From Phylloscopus collybita (Eukaryota > Chordata > Aves > Passeriformes > Phylloscopidae), in assembly GCA_027886175.1 (NCBI GenBank), contig JAJNNQ010000100.1:3573501-3637500 (forward strand): a stretch of 64,000 nt of DNA, written 5' to 3'. Under the pieces are notes generated by a model that was not told the DNA's origin, did not search any database, and was given only the letters and a program-made list of their open reading frames with translations. Positions within the stretch are counted from its first letter, which is position 1; the number at the start of each line of letters is the position of its first letter. The position numbers and the translations under genes were made by a program. Below, piece after piece: positions 20,201-29,460 of this stretch.

Positions 20201-23200
20201 TCAAGCTGAGATGAAGGTGTTCAGATAAGAACAAATAATATAAGCATGACAAGGATGGATGAGGAGGAACCTATTTTATCTTATTTCTAGCTGTGCAGCT
20301 TCAATGAGCTGGAGGCAGAATTTTCTCTTCAAGAACTTGGAGTTTCCATAATAGATGAGAGTTGAGACTCAGCGAGTCTAAAACCATCTGTGTAAGAACA
20401 AAGAGGGGAATTTAATGGCACTACCTGGATCTGACTAAAGCTGATCAAAAGCTGGGTTAACATTTCCATGAAAAACCCAAAAACTTCAGGTGTCCATACA
20501 TCTGGGAATGCCTCATAGAAGAAAACTTCTCATCCCACCTCCCCACTCCCTCCTTTTTTGAATTCTAGGTGTTGGAAAAAATTAATTAAAAACCCTTTCG
20601 CTATGGAATGAACCTGAGAAGCTCAAGTTCATTATCTCCAAACTTAGATGTCCCAGGTTCACATCAGCTTGACACAGCTCTGCAGCAGTTTGCCAGGGCT
20701 CCTGTCCAAAGCATCTTCAGATCCAAGAGCCACAGCCCCAGCCCAAGGCATCTGGGTGATGAGGCCACTCTGGATTAAAGGATCTCCCATTCCAAGTCCA
20801 CCCACATTCTATCAGGAAGCTGGCAGAGAATTATGTGTGTGATGACAAAGCTTTTTTCTAAAAGAAAGATATGTCTCTAATTATTTGAAGAATGGGTACA
20901 AGCCCAGTCCCCTGCAGCATTCCTCGTGCTCTGCTGGATAATCCATATCCATAAAAAGTAATTTATTTACTGCACCAGATAGCAGCCCCCAGCACCACAC
21001 AGAGTTATTCCTGTGGAAACTCCAGACAAATACCAGCAGCCCAACATCCCAGGCAAGCTCTGTGTATGAAGGATTTATTCTCCAGGGTTTTTGTGTGATT
21101 ATGGATACTGCATAAGAAGACAGAGAAATGTCCTGTACCTTGTAAGACTTCCTCTGGGCCATCCAAAAGCCACCCATTGCCTCCCAGCCAGCGGGGTTTG
21201 GGCTGAACCAGCCAGTCCAAGACTGCAGAAAACAGAAACAAGAGACCACAGCGTCAAGATGCAGCAGCCACAGGACACAGAGTTATGGAAAAGGCACAGA
21301 TTTCCTCTAAGGGCCTGTGAGGAGGCTGCCTGAAGGATTGATCTGACTTTGACTTGTACTGGTGCTCTTGTCCCAGTGTAAAGGGAGGCATGGATGTCAT
21401 CCAGGGCCACAAGGACCTGGTGTCCTAGAGGCCCAAGCAGCTGCTGCTCCCCATTCTCATTCCCAGGGCAGGGAAGGATGAGGTGGCTGCCTCACTTCTG
21501 TCAGCACTAATTCAGGCTGGGATTGCCTCTTTTCCAGAATATAGAAACACAGGAACACAGAATGGTTTGGGTTGGAAAGCACCTTAAAGATCACCTCATT
21601 CCAATCCCCTGCCATGGGCAGGGACACCTTCCAATACCCCAGGTTGCTCCAAGACTCATCCAACCTGTCCTTGGACACTTCCAGGGATGGGGCACGGAAA
21701 ATGCCATCCCAGGAAAAGAGCTGACCTTGAGAGACTTCTACAGTTTGATCCAATTTATAATTTAATAAACCTTCCCTGGAATTTATCATACAAAGGCCCT
21801 TCTTGACTTTCCTCACTGAGCTAGCCATGGGGTGTGTGTGTAGGAATAGGGTAAAACCCAGCCTGTCATTTCTTCTAAGTGCAGCTAACAAGTGATCTGT
21901 AAGTTTCCATGTGAAGCTGTTTTGAGAATGAGAAATTCCTTTAACACAACAATCTACTCTGAGGGTGAAAAATAAGCGCACCTGTAATAACAAAGGATTT
22001 GTCCCATGAGAATCACTAAAAGAAAATATGTAAACAATACGAGAATAGATAGATTTGATGGACAGGTAAAAGTTAGTCTTTTACTAACCAACAGAATAAT
22101 TAACAAGAAAGCTATTAACCAATTAGAAGTTGCCCTTGAGGTTTGTAAAAACTGTGTAATAGACAGCATGAAGCCATAGTAAAGAGCTTTCTGAGCCTTC
22201 TGAGCTTCGACTGCTTCCCTCTGTGTGTCGTGACCGCCTCAACAGCAACACGTGTGGTGTGTGGACTGACTGCCTTGCCCGTGTGCCCACCCGAGCAGCC
22301 TTTCTGGAAAAGATGTTTACTGGGAATATGTAGCTGTGGTGGTCCCTGGACCATCCACGAAGGACAATTCACTCCCTTGGAGAGTGTGCAGCCCCGAGGC
22401 TGCCTCAGTCAGCAGTGACTCTCCTTTGGGAAGTCCCTTTCAGGGTTCTCCTTGTGGCTCAAGGTGAGAAAAAAATACTTCAACCCATGAGCCTTTGCAT
22501 TTCTATGTTAATATCTCATACCCCATTGGTTATTACCATTGTTCCTGGTTTTTACCCCTCCTAATTGGTTCTTTTTGGATACTTCCCTGATTGGTCCCTT
22601 CCCCAGTTCCTTTCCCCATTGGCCAAGTTGTGAAACCCCACCCCTGGCTACCCTATATAATCCCTCTCCCCCGGGGACCATTTGACTCTTTCCCCTCTGG
22701 ACCTTGTGGAATAAAGGAGCTTTCCTGGAGATCGGAAAGACCTCGTCTCACTGCTTTTAATCCTGTGTTACCCGGGGTGGCAAACATGGCTCTGCTGCTC
22801 AGAGCTGGGCACTCTGAACCTGAGAGTGCCCCAAAGAGCTGATCCTTCTGCAGTTGGGAATGCACCAGAGCTGATCCTTCTGCAGTTGGGAATGCACCAA
22901 AGAGCTGATCCCTCTGCACTTGGGAATGCACCAAAGAGCTGAGCACTCTGCACCTGAGAGTGCCCCAAAGAGCTGATCCTTCTGCACCTGAGAGTGCCCC
23001 AAAGAGCTGAGCACTCTGCACCTGAGAGTGCTCCAAAGAGCTGATCCCTCTGCACTTGGGAATGCACCAAAGAGCTGAGCACTCTGCATCTGAGTGCCCC
23101 AAAGAGCTGATCCCTCTGCACTTGGGAATGCACCAAAGAGCTGAGCACTCTGCATCTGAGTGCCCCAAAGAGCTGATCACTCTGCACTTGGGAATGCACC

Positions 23201-26200
23201 AAAGAGCTGCTCGCTCTGTGCCTGAGAGTGCCTGTGCCCTCGTTGATCTGGGTGTCTTTTTAAAGACGCTCCTAGCGAGGAAGGTGGCGGCACCATCCCC
23301 ACCGGCCCAGACCGCCACGGGCAGCAGCAACCCAGCGACCACCATCAATCCCACCTCACTACAGCCCAGGGGAGCCTATACCTGGCGGGGGCTGCACAGA
23401 CTCGAGGCAGGCGTAGATGCAGCCGTTGTAGCAGCAGCGCTTGTGGCGCTGGCACTCGGAGTCGGAGCGGCAGCTGGGCACCTCGCAGGCGCGCTCCGGC
23501 AGGCTCTGCGGCGGCGGCGGGCACCGGTCGTTCCTCTGCTGGTGGGAACTGTGAGAATGAAGAGGGTACTCATAATCCTTTGCAAAGAGAAGAAAAGGAG
23601 ATCAGGTTGTCTTGGGTTGCAATGCAAGATGTATTCTATTCCCAACCTGTTGAAAGCGGTCGAGGAGGTGTTTTTCTTTATCTCGCAACTCCTGGGGGGT
23701 AGGGGGTGGGTGTCTTTCTGTTAAAGCTGATAAAACCAGCTGGGGCAGTGTTCTTTTCTCTTCCACAACCCATCCTCCCTCCAGGGGGTATCTGCTGTTC
23801 ATGGGCCATCGAGGCTCACTGCATGGCTGATAAAATTACATCAGCCCATTGGGAGATGCTCCACCCAGGGGGAGGAGCCCAGCATTCCCATCTGGATCAA
23901 AGCTGAGATTCAGAACACCAGCACAACCTGTTTGTACTGGACTCCCAGAGGAAGACTGGACCCATCTCACCCCCACTGGACCCCTCTACAGCATCATCTC
24001 TGCTCCAGCAGAACCACATCTGTCACTCCAGGAGGACTTAATTGCACTGCTCCCAGTACATTTGGCCCAATCACTGGTGTGTTACAAAATCAGTGATGAG
24101 AAACTGGGGTTGTTATTCCAAGAATAAACATGGTGCAACAGTCCCCCAGGGGTTTCTAGGAAATTTCTCCACCAGACTATGGAGAAATTTGAGGTGAGAT
24201 TAACACCCCTCTCTACATCCTGCTCCATCCTTATTGCTGTAACTGCCAATGGCTCCTTTGGAGCATCTGTGCCTTTGACAACAGCCTGTTCCCACATGGA
24301 TTCTCCCAAAAACTGGCCAAGGAGAGGCCATTGCATGGACTTGGAGTGTCAGAGAGACAGAGAATTCCTGATATTTTCACCAAAGACAGTCTCTTGCCCT
24401 GTTCCCTGTATATCAATAAACAATTTCTGCTTTTTCCTTTAAACCCCTTCTGTGACATTGTTTTCCCATGAACTGATAGGCTGTTTAAACCACTAAAAAT
24501 GTTTGGAAAAACCCAGTTTTGACAATGTTTTCCAAGCTGAAGGTGCAAGCTCTCATATTAGTCCATTCCTCAAAAGCTGCAAACACTCCAAATTGGAAAT
24601 ATGTTCTAATATTGAAGATGTTGAAATTATGCTTTTTTTTTTTTTTGGGGGGGGGGGGGTGGGTGGGTTGTTTTTTAAAACTGATTTTAAATAGAGAAAA
24701 TTTTCAGATCAGGTATAATTTTGAGCTATAAGGGAGCACTGAGCAATAAATCTGTGCAGTTCCAAACACTGAACAGGTCTCCTTGTTGGAGTGTTCATCC
24801 TGGAAGGTCACAGTTTCCTATTCTATTTGAAAGGTCATCTGCAGACGGAAATGTGACCAAAGTAATACTGGCAAGTAGTGGATGCATGAAAAAAACCACC
24901 AAACAATTACTGCAGTTGCTTCACAGATGATTCAGAAACCAAGAAGCCAAAATTGCAATGAACAGCTGGCTCCATGAATGAAATTTCCGTTGGGGAACAA
25001 TATAAGAGTTGTAGCCAAATAATTTTGTACCTCATGACCTCCCTGCCCATTTTCTCTGGTCATCTATTGCTCACAACTCATTTCTTTCAAAATAAGAATA
25101 TTTTGCTTATTTGGTTTAATAAAATCCCTTTTTTATGTGTGCATAAAACAGGATTCCCTCATTCCCCATAATAACCTGGGAAAGGATGTCTCAAGGTTTG
25201 GGTTACAAGGTTTTTTAAAAGCTCTCCCAGCATTCACAGTTTGGCTCTGATTTTTTTTTTTTTTTTTTTTTTTGCAGATTGTGACAACAGTCAAAATTAA
25301 TTTAAAAATATTTTTCAGTGCAGGAAGTAAATTTCTGTTTCTCAGGGAGACTTATTAAATTATTTAATGACAATATCTGCCTTAGAGATAGCCAGAAACA
25401 AAGCAAGAGGAAAAGTTCAGAGTTCATCTGAGGAACCCTGGAAGTCAACAAAGATGAGGAAAAACCTGGATGGGATCACTCAGTCTCAGCCATGCAGTCT
25501 GCATCCTCCCAAAAATCCCAGATCTGTTCTGTTATTTGTGTCTGGAACTGGTCCCTGAGCTTGTGTCAAAGCACAGCTCTCTGCTAAATCATATTCTGCA
25601 TGGAGCCCCTCGAGATGACACATGAGGTTTATTTCAGCCTCCCACCACCAGCTCTGGCAGCTATTCCCAAACACTGGCCATAAAACACCTTTCCTCTGGA
25701 AAAAAAAAAAATACACAGTCAGGGGGAATTTTGAATCCTCCAGTATTTCTATTAAAGACCTGGAAAATCACCCATCAGTGATGGTCAAAGTGGCAAACAT
25801 CAGACTGAAGGCAGCTTAAACAATCTGAAGGACAAGACCAAAGCAATGGGAATAATATTCTCATGTTGTTGGCTCAGGATTTGTCATTTTGGTTCTGCTG
25901 TCTGCAGTTGGAAGAATGCTGCAGAACTGGGGTGGGCTCCAAGAAGATGCACAATAATGACTAAAAGGCTGGAAATACAAAAAACCCAAAAGGTTTGTGT
26001 GCGTGCAGGTTCCAAAGGGGAGGCTGAGGCTGCTCTGCTCACCGGTTACTCTGAGGATATGGGGGCCAGAAATCTCCTGGGGCACAAAGAGGGTACCCCA
26101 GGGCTGATTTATGACAGCTGGCTGCTGGAGGGTAAATAAATTGTTGGACGAGCATTACGGCAGCTGTGAGGAATTCTTCCTTTCTGGAAAACTTTAAAAG

Positions 26201-27796
26201 AAGGCTGGGATTTTTCTAAAACACTTGCTGTAGTTGACAGTGGAATGAAATCCAGACTGGCCCAGTTTTTCCCAACAGACATGATGGGTGTTTCATAATG
26301 AACTGAAGCCCACTGCCAGGTAGCTCCCTCCCTCTGCCCTTTGGGAACAGTCCCTGGGGCGTGGGGGCTGCAGAACACCAGCTGCAAACCACTAAACTTG
26401 ACAAGTGTCTCTCTGTACAATATATGGATTTATTTTTTTTTAAAGCCCAGCTCTTGCATCCCACTGTGACTGCCAGGTTTTTTCTCCTCACTGCAATCTC
26501 CCTTCTCCATTCCCACTTGACCCCTCCTTGTCAACCAACACCCTTCCTCAGGGTGACTGAAATCCCCCTGGCCAGACCCCAAGCCAGCTCCTCATCCTCA
26601 CACCTGCCTGTCATTCTGCATCCAGCATTTTTCCTCCTGCTCTAGCCTCAGATGTTCTGGACTCAGACCACACAAAGATCCCTCCCCTGTGTCCTTTGGG
26701 GTCCCACAGGGATGTCTGTGGCCCATGTCCCATATGGCTGCAGGTTGCCAGAAGCACCTCCATCTGTCATCACCCCTCCAGCCAAGTGACTCACAAATCA
26801 GCTGCTCTGCCCCCAGACTCTGATTTCCCCACTGCAGGGAACACTCAGCATTTGGTAAGAAAGAAAACATCCCTCTGAGAAACCAGAGGGGCTGCCAGAA
26901 CTGACTCCTGGGGCAGGAGAGGATGGAGAGCAGACGCTTCCCTCCCTGACAAGGCCTTGAGGAGGAGAAAGAAAAGCATTTTCTGTTTTCCCTGGATCAA
27001 TGTTTCTGTCAATATGAGCAATTCTAGCTGAGCTTGCCAGATCAGTAGCACCTGGATTCAGGGCTGCCAGGAAAAACAGCCCTTTGAAGAAGTGCAGGTT
27101 GAAAGAAGAGGATATATCCTCAGGGGAGCCGCCTCTGCCTCGGCAGGGCTTGTTATCTGAAGATCAACATGTAAATTCCTGTTCTGCTCCTGTCCTATCT
27201 CTCTGGGTCATTCACCTCGTAGCTGCTATTAAATTTGAGCTCCACACTGAAATATGGCAGAAGAGCATCCATATAAATGCACTTTCCAGTGAGTGATCTT
27301 GCAGGAAATGCAGCTCTTTATATCACCATTTGCCAATTAAAGTGCAAACCAGAGGATACCCTATTTATCCCAAGAGCGGCTACAATGAAGGAGATTTCTT
27401 ACAGAATCCCTGAGGTGCCTTGCAAATATCAGCACAATGTTTTCTGCAAAATTTCAAGGAGACAAGACAGAATTTCAGTTCGCTCGTCGGGGGCAAGGGA
27501 TGCGTGTCACAATTCTGAGTCAGCAACTGCACAAGCATCACTCTAAAAGTCATGGGCATAAAAACAGCCCTTCTGAATGAAAAGCTGCAGAAAACAGATG
27601 GAGGAATCTGCCTGTGACACCAAGGTGCTGCTTATACACCTGCAGGGGTTGGAAAATGCACTCAGACCTGAGCATAAGAAAATAAACTTTTTTGGAGGGC
27701 TTGCACCCAAGCAATTCAAGGGAGGGGGCAGAAACCTTGGCTCAGTGCTGGTTTCTAAGGAAGCTTGAATGGATCAAGCAAAAATTTCAAATTTAT

Positions 27797-27846
<50 letters not shown>

Positions 27847-29001
27847 GCAGGTCCTAAAATTCAAGCTGTCAATTATTTTCCTTTTTTTTTTTTTTTTTTT
27901 TTTCGATTTCCATTTCCTCCTTGGCCACCTCCAGCAGTCGATCGGCCCAGGCACACCAGGACAGGACCCAGTAAGTTGTTGCTGTCCCGGTTGCAGCTCC
28001 AGCATCCCTGCTCCGAGCGGATTTGGGAGCGGTGCTCGGTGCCCCGGGCAGGCTGCCCAGAGCAGGCAGGCACAGACGGTGCCACCCAGAGTGCTGCCAG
28101 GGCTTGGGCAGCAGCTCCGCCCGCAGGGGATGTGCCAGGCACGGCGCAGCCACGGGGATGGGTTTTTTGGGATCGCCGCCCTTTTAGGGCGATGGGCACG
28201 CCGCAGTGGGGCTGAGCTCTCCGTGCTCTCCAGGGATTTCCAGCAATGCCACCATACCTCCCGCCAGCACGCATTTACCCCAAGTTCCCTGAGAGGTCAC
28301 AGGTCCCTCTCACAAACCTGGGGCTCAAGGAAAGCAGGAGCATCTCCCACATCTTCCCTCACAGTTTCAAAGCTCCTGGCTTCTCCCTCTTGGATGTGGA
28401 TCAGCTTGGAAGTGACATTCAGATATAGAACTGGACAGCATCTTTGGTGTAAGATGCACAAACAGCCAAATTTGGCCACTTTGGCTGATAAAACCATGAA
28501 AGGATTTCCTTCCTTCTCTTCCAGTCTGGGCTATCCCAGCTCTCCAAGAGAACTGCTAAATAACGAGACCAATGAAGCTGCACTGCTGAGTGAACCCAGA
28601 GAAACCATTTGCATTCCCCGTCTCCCCGGTCGCTTGCTCCTGCCTGCCCCGGGGAGTTTCCAGGGAAAGCGGTGCCGGTGCCATCCCAAAGCTCTCCCCA
28701 AGCTTCCCCCTGCAGCAGCTAGGTGGCAAAAGTTCCTCGCAGCCTGGGAAAACTTCATGAATCCCCGTTCCACAGAGCCAGCCCGCCGAGCCCAACACTC
28801 CTGATCCCAAAACGCCCAAGGAAAACTCCCCGTTTTGCGGCGAGCATCCCCAAAAATCCTTACTCACAAAGCCTTACTCACATCGTATTTCTCCGTCATT
28901 TTCAGCAGAGCGCGTTTCCAGAGCGCCCTGGCAGCGCCGGGCTCCGGCAGCAGCACCAAGACACACAAGGCTGCGGCGAGGAGCTTTTTACAGAAAAGCA
29001 T
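17187..29001 (-). CDS. WFDC1: WFDC1, secreted WAP four-disulfide core domain protein 1 (ps20), complete in six coding exons
   Basis: The join 28882-29001, 23382-23577, 21139-21222, 18798-18938, 18028-18069 and 17187-17245 (minus) gives 642 nt, 213 residues plus stop, close to the roughly 220 residues known for mammals. Residues 1-24 form a signal peptide: a KK pair, a leucine-rich core and an AA cleavage region. Residues 59-97 hold the eight WAP cysteines at 59, 71, 76, 82, 88, 89, 93 and 97. Then follow the conserved [20 protein letters not shown] segment, a C-terminal region with cysteines 137, 149, 155 and 173, and the LRHKYYKEY tail. The family is secreted and was described as a growth inhibitor from prostate stroma; its protease target is uncertain. 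All junctions are GT-AG and in phase. ATP2C2 follows downstream on the same strand, as I recall for mammals. Confidence 0.96.
17292..17620 (-). repeat. 329-bp repeat copy A (inverted partner of 28284-28612)
   Basis: This block matches the reverse complement of 28284-28612 over 329 bp with no indels and, counted by eye, six substitutions (about 98% identity). It lies in WFDC1 intron 5, 46 bp upstream of the exon 6 acceptor. I see no target-site duplication, terminal inverted repeat or poly-A tail. Both copies share an open frame, but five of the six differences change the residue, so it is unlikely to be a conserved protein. The family is not recognised. Confidence 0.93.
18028..18069 (-). CDS. 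WFDC1: WFDC1 coding exon 5 (microexon, 42 nt)
   Basis: The exon completes the split aspartate codon and encodes [13 protein letters not shown] plus the first base of glycine 195. The acceptor reads TTTTCCAG and the donor TTTG|GTAAG. It matches the DGRILRHKLYKEY stretch of mammalian WFDC1 as I recall it. It is too short to stand out as an open frame and was located through homology. Confidence 0.92.
18240..18757 (-). mobile_element. CR1 LINE fragment (reverse transcriptase 3' part), with internal tandem duplication
   Basis: The plus strand shows the reverse complement of CR1 ORF2 3' coding sequence: CAGAGCTGGACACAGCACTT, GTGTGGCCTCACCAGTGCCC, GGCACACTGCTGGCTCATGT and CCAGGTCCCTTTCTGCCTGG. Frames are broken. 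A unit of about 62 bp around GGGGCCAGAGCTGGACACAG is repeated two to three times at 18256-18380. It sits in WFDC1 intron 4 in the same orientation as the gene, ending about 40 bp from the exon 4 donor. Confidence 0.88.
18798..18938 (-). CDS. WFDC1: WFDC1 coding exon 4
   Basis: This 141-nt exon encodes residues 134 (split) to 181 (split): [20 protein letters not shown] onward to KLRGNP. It carries four cysteines and the highly conserved [20 protein letters not shown] segment. The acceptor reads CCCTTGCAG and the donor CCAG|GTCAGTG. Confidence 0.96.
18939..21138 (-). other. WFDC1: WFDC1 intron 3 (2.2 kb)
   Basis: The intron is bounded by GTACAG below exon 3 and CCTTGCAG above exon 4. It contains one LTR-like block at about 19320-19650. 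The rest (19650-21138) shows no recognised element. Confidence 0.85.
19320..19650 (+). mobile_element. Solo-LTR-like fragment (endogenous retrovirus, ERVL type suspected)
   Basis: The series TGTAATTGGAGGATTAACCC, CTGCGACCCAGGGTCCATTT, the AATAAA signal near 19570 and a T/C-rich run ending CTGTCTGGCCTCTG then AGGTAGCCCAAAAAGGCATCA resembles the 3' half of an avian LTR (end of U3, R and U5). It lies antisense to WFDC1. Boundaries are approximate and no internal retroviral genes are present. Confidence 0.6.
21139..21222 (-). CDS. WFDC1: WFDC1 coding exon 3
   Basis: This 84-nt exon completes valine 106 and encodes [19 protein letters not shown] onward to PEEVLQ plus the first base of alanine 134. 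The acceptor reads TTTTCTGCAG and the donor CAAG|GTACAG. This is the most conserved segment between bird and mammal WFDC1. Confidence 0.97.
21535..21715 (-). mobile_element. CR1 LINE 3' end
   Basis: The plus strand reads CAGAATGGTTTGGGTTGGAA, CACCTTAAAGATCACCTCAT, CCCCTGCCATGGGCAGGGAC, then CTTGGACACTTCCAGGGATG. This is the reverse complement of the CR1 3' UTR. It is 5'-truncated and lies in WFDC1 intron 2 in the gene's orientation. Confidence 0.92.
21960..22250 (+). mobile_element. Probable LTR fragment
   Basis: This A-rich U3-like sequence is followed by TAAAAACTGTGTAATAGACA, ATAGTAAAGAGCTTTCTGAG and a C/T-rich segment GTGTCGTGACCGCCTCAACA. The layout resembles the promoter, R and U5 part of an avian betaretrovirus-like LTR. 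No primer-binding site or coding region is identified, and the limits are approximate. Confidence 0.45.
22463..22782 (+). mobile_element. Solo LTR (gammaretrovirus-like ERV1 type)
   Basis: The block has an LTR layout: a series of CCAAT-box ATTGG motifs (near 22525, 22564, 22592 and 22618), the TATA box CTATATAATCC at about 22652, the poly(A) signal AATAAA near 22711, then a short R/U5 ending GGGGTGGCA. No gag, pol or env sequence flanks it. It is antisense to WFDC1 in intron 2, so its promoter would point away from the gene's transcription. Confidence 0.75.
22795..23235. repeat. 34-bp minisatellite, about 13 copies
   Basis: The unit combines CAAAGAGCTGATCCCTCTGC with ACTTGGGAATGCAC. Variants carry GAGCACTCTGC and ACCTGAGAGTGCCC. 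Some copies are 32 bp. The array starts just beyond the LTR end and stops about 150 bp before WFDC1 exon 2. The long minus-strand open frame across it is a repeat artefact. Confidence 0.95.
23382..23577 (-). CDS. WFDC1: WFDC1 coding exon 2, WAP domain
   Basis: This 196-nt exon encodes residues 41-105 plus the first base of valine 106. It contains the whole WAP core, with spacing C-x11-C-x4-C-x5-C-x5-CC-x3-C-x3-C and the [14 protein letters not shown] block that defines the family. The acceptor is CTCTTTGCAAAG and the donor CCAG|GTATAG. An alternative AG at CTCACAG inside the exon would break the frame, so the outer acceptor is preferred. Confidence 0.97.
23608..24140 (+). mobile_element. LTR-like insertion (avian ERV) next to WFDC1 exon 2
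   Basis: The block starts TGTCTTGGGTTGCAATGCAA and contains GCTGATAAAACCAGCTGGGG, CATGGGCCATCGAGGCTCAC, TGATAAAATTACATCAGCCC and GGGGGAGGAGCCCAGCATTC, a sequence type I associate with songbird LTRs. AATAAA occurs at about 24123. The 5' limit is sharp and the 3' limit is not. It is antisense to WFDC1 and begins 30 bp from the exon 2 acceptor. No retroviral coding sequence is present. Confidence 0.6.
24633..24659. repeat. T14-G13 homopolymer junction
   Basis: Fourteen T are followed directly by thirteen G and then TGGGTGGG. The G runs on the plus strand could form a quadruplex. It lies in WFDC1 intron 1, on the template side. Confidence 0.9.
25735..26270 (+). mobile_element. Degraded CR1-like LINE remnant
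   Basis: Phrases such as TTAAAGACCTGGAAAATC, GGGCTCCAAGAAGATGCACA, ATGACTAAAAGGCTGGAAAT and CTTTAAAAGAAGGCTGGGAT follow the order of the CR1 3' coding and untranslated regions but are strongly diverged. No intact frame remains. It could be an older CR1 subfamily. Confidence 0.45.
27801..27842. repeat. Poly-T run (42 T)
   Basis: Forty-two consecutive T on the plus strand are followed 39 bp later by a second run of 22 T (27882-27903). On the WFDC1 sense strand these are A runs inside intron 1. Confidence 0.95.
28284..28612 (+). repeat. 329-bp repeat copy B (inverted partner of 17292-17620)
   Basis: This copy lies in WFDC1 intron 1, 270 bp downstream of the exon 1 donor, inside a GC-rich region. 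It is the reverse complement of copy A with six substitutions and no gaps. Flanks differ completely outside 28284 and 28612. No target-site duplication is seen, so the mechanism (transposition, inverted duplication or conversion) is open. Confidence 0.93.
28613..28881 (-). promoter_or_regulatory. WFDC1: GC-rich start of WFDC1 intron 1
   Basis: This CpG-containing stretch links exon 1 to repeat copy B and is probably part of the promoter-associated CpG-rich region. No specific binding site is claimed. Confidence 0.4.
28882..29001 (-). CDS. WFDC1: WFDC1 coding exon 1 with start codon and signal peptide
   Basis: ATG is at 29001-28999. The 40 codons encode [18 protein letters not shown], then [20 protein letters not shown] and YD. 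The leucine-rich core and small residues at 22-24 make a signal peptide, and RALWKRAL matches the mature N-terminus (NIWKRAL in mammals as I recall). The donor is GAT|GTGAGTAAG. The frame stays open upstream through a poly-F artefact, so the homologous methionine is chosen. Confidence 0.94.
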
Positions 29002-29186
29002 CCCTGGCAGCAGCCTGGAGCTCACGTTTTTTCCGGGGAGAGATGGAATAAGGAGCCCGGCTCTCGGAATTCGGGCGGTTCCGAGGCTTGGCAAGGAGGG
29101 AGAGGAGAGAGAGAGAGAGAGCGAGGGCTGAGCGCTCTGAGAGCCGCTATTCCCTGCGCAGCTTCTGAGAAGGGAAAAGGGGTAGG

Positions 29187-29232
<46 letters not shown>

Positions 29233-29460
29233 CACAGGCAGAAGCCGGGAGCTGCTGTTGAACTTCTTTAAGTTAGATCAGGTTCTCGGCTCACATGCTC
29301 ACACAAAGCTCACGCTCTCCTTGAGTGATGGACGGGAAGATTACTTGGAAAGATTATTTTTAGACCTTTGTTCCCAACATCTGGCATCCTCCGAGAGCCC
29401 CATTCAGAGCCCGAGCGTGGGATCAGATGACAGCTGCCGCGGGGGGAAATAAAGGTCTCG
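29002..29460 (-). promoter_or_regulatory. WFDC1: WFDC1 5' UTR / promoter region
   Basis: A GC-rich stretch with a GA run (about 29101-29124), then a 41-bp A run, lies directly upstream of the start codon. No TATA box is evident, so a dispersed start is plausible. The transcription start site is not determinable here. Confidence 0.5.
29187..29227. repeat. Poly-A run (41 A), T-run on the WFDC1 sense strand
   Basis: Forty-one uninterrupted A on the plus strand lie about 186 bp upstream of the WFDC1 start codon. There is no retrogene body attached. On the gene's sense strand it is a T tract in the 5' UTR or promoter. Confidence 0.95.

Larger units (their letters stand above)
23578..28881 (-). 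other. WFDC1: WFDC1 intron 1 (5.3 kb)
   Basis: The intron is bounded by GTGAGTAAG below exon 1 and TTGCAAAG above exon 2. It contains an LTR-like block, a T14G13 run, a degraded CR1, two long T runs and repeat copy B. A GC-rich patch at about 27950-28280 may belong to the promoter-proximal CpG region. Stretches 24140-25730 and 26270-27800 otherwise show nothing recognised. Confidence 0.85.

Noticed and set aside
22653..23354. 233-codon minus-strand open frame with repeating peptide units
   Set aside because: It is the translated 34-bp minisatellite within WFDC1 intron 2, with no start context or family similarity.
23520..23560. Alternative exon 2 acceptor at CTCACAG in WFDC1
   Set aside because: Using it would shift the frame relative to exon 1 and lose the WAP domain frame. 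The outer TTTGCAAAG acceptor keeps phase 0.
28079..28804. 241-codon plus-strand open frame
   Set aside because: It runs through repeat copy B and GC-rich intron. The shared part in copy A differs mainly at non-synonymous sites, so no coding constraint is seen.
29187..29227. Poly-A run as the tail of a processed pseudogene
   Set aside because: The sequence before it is the WFDC1 promoter/5' UTR and no retrocopied coding sequence or target duplication is seen.
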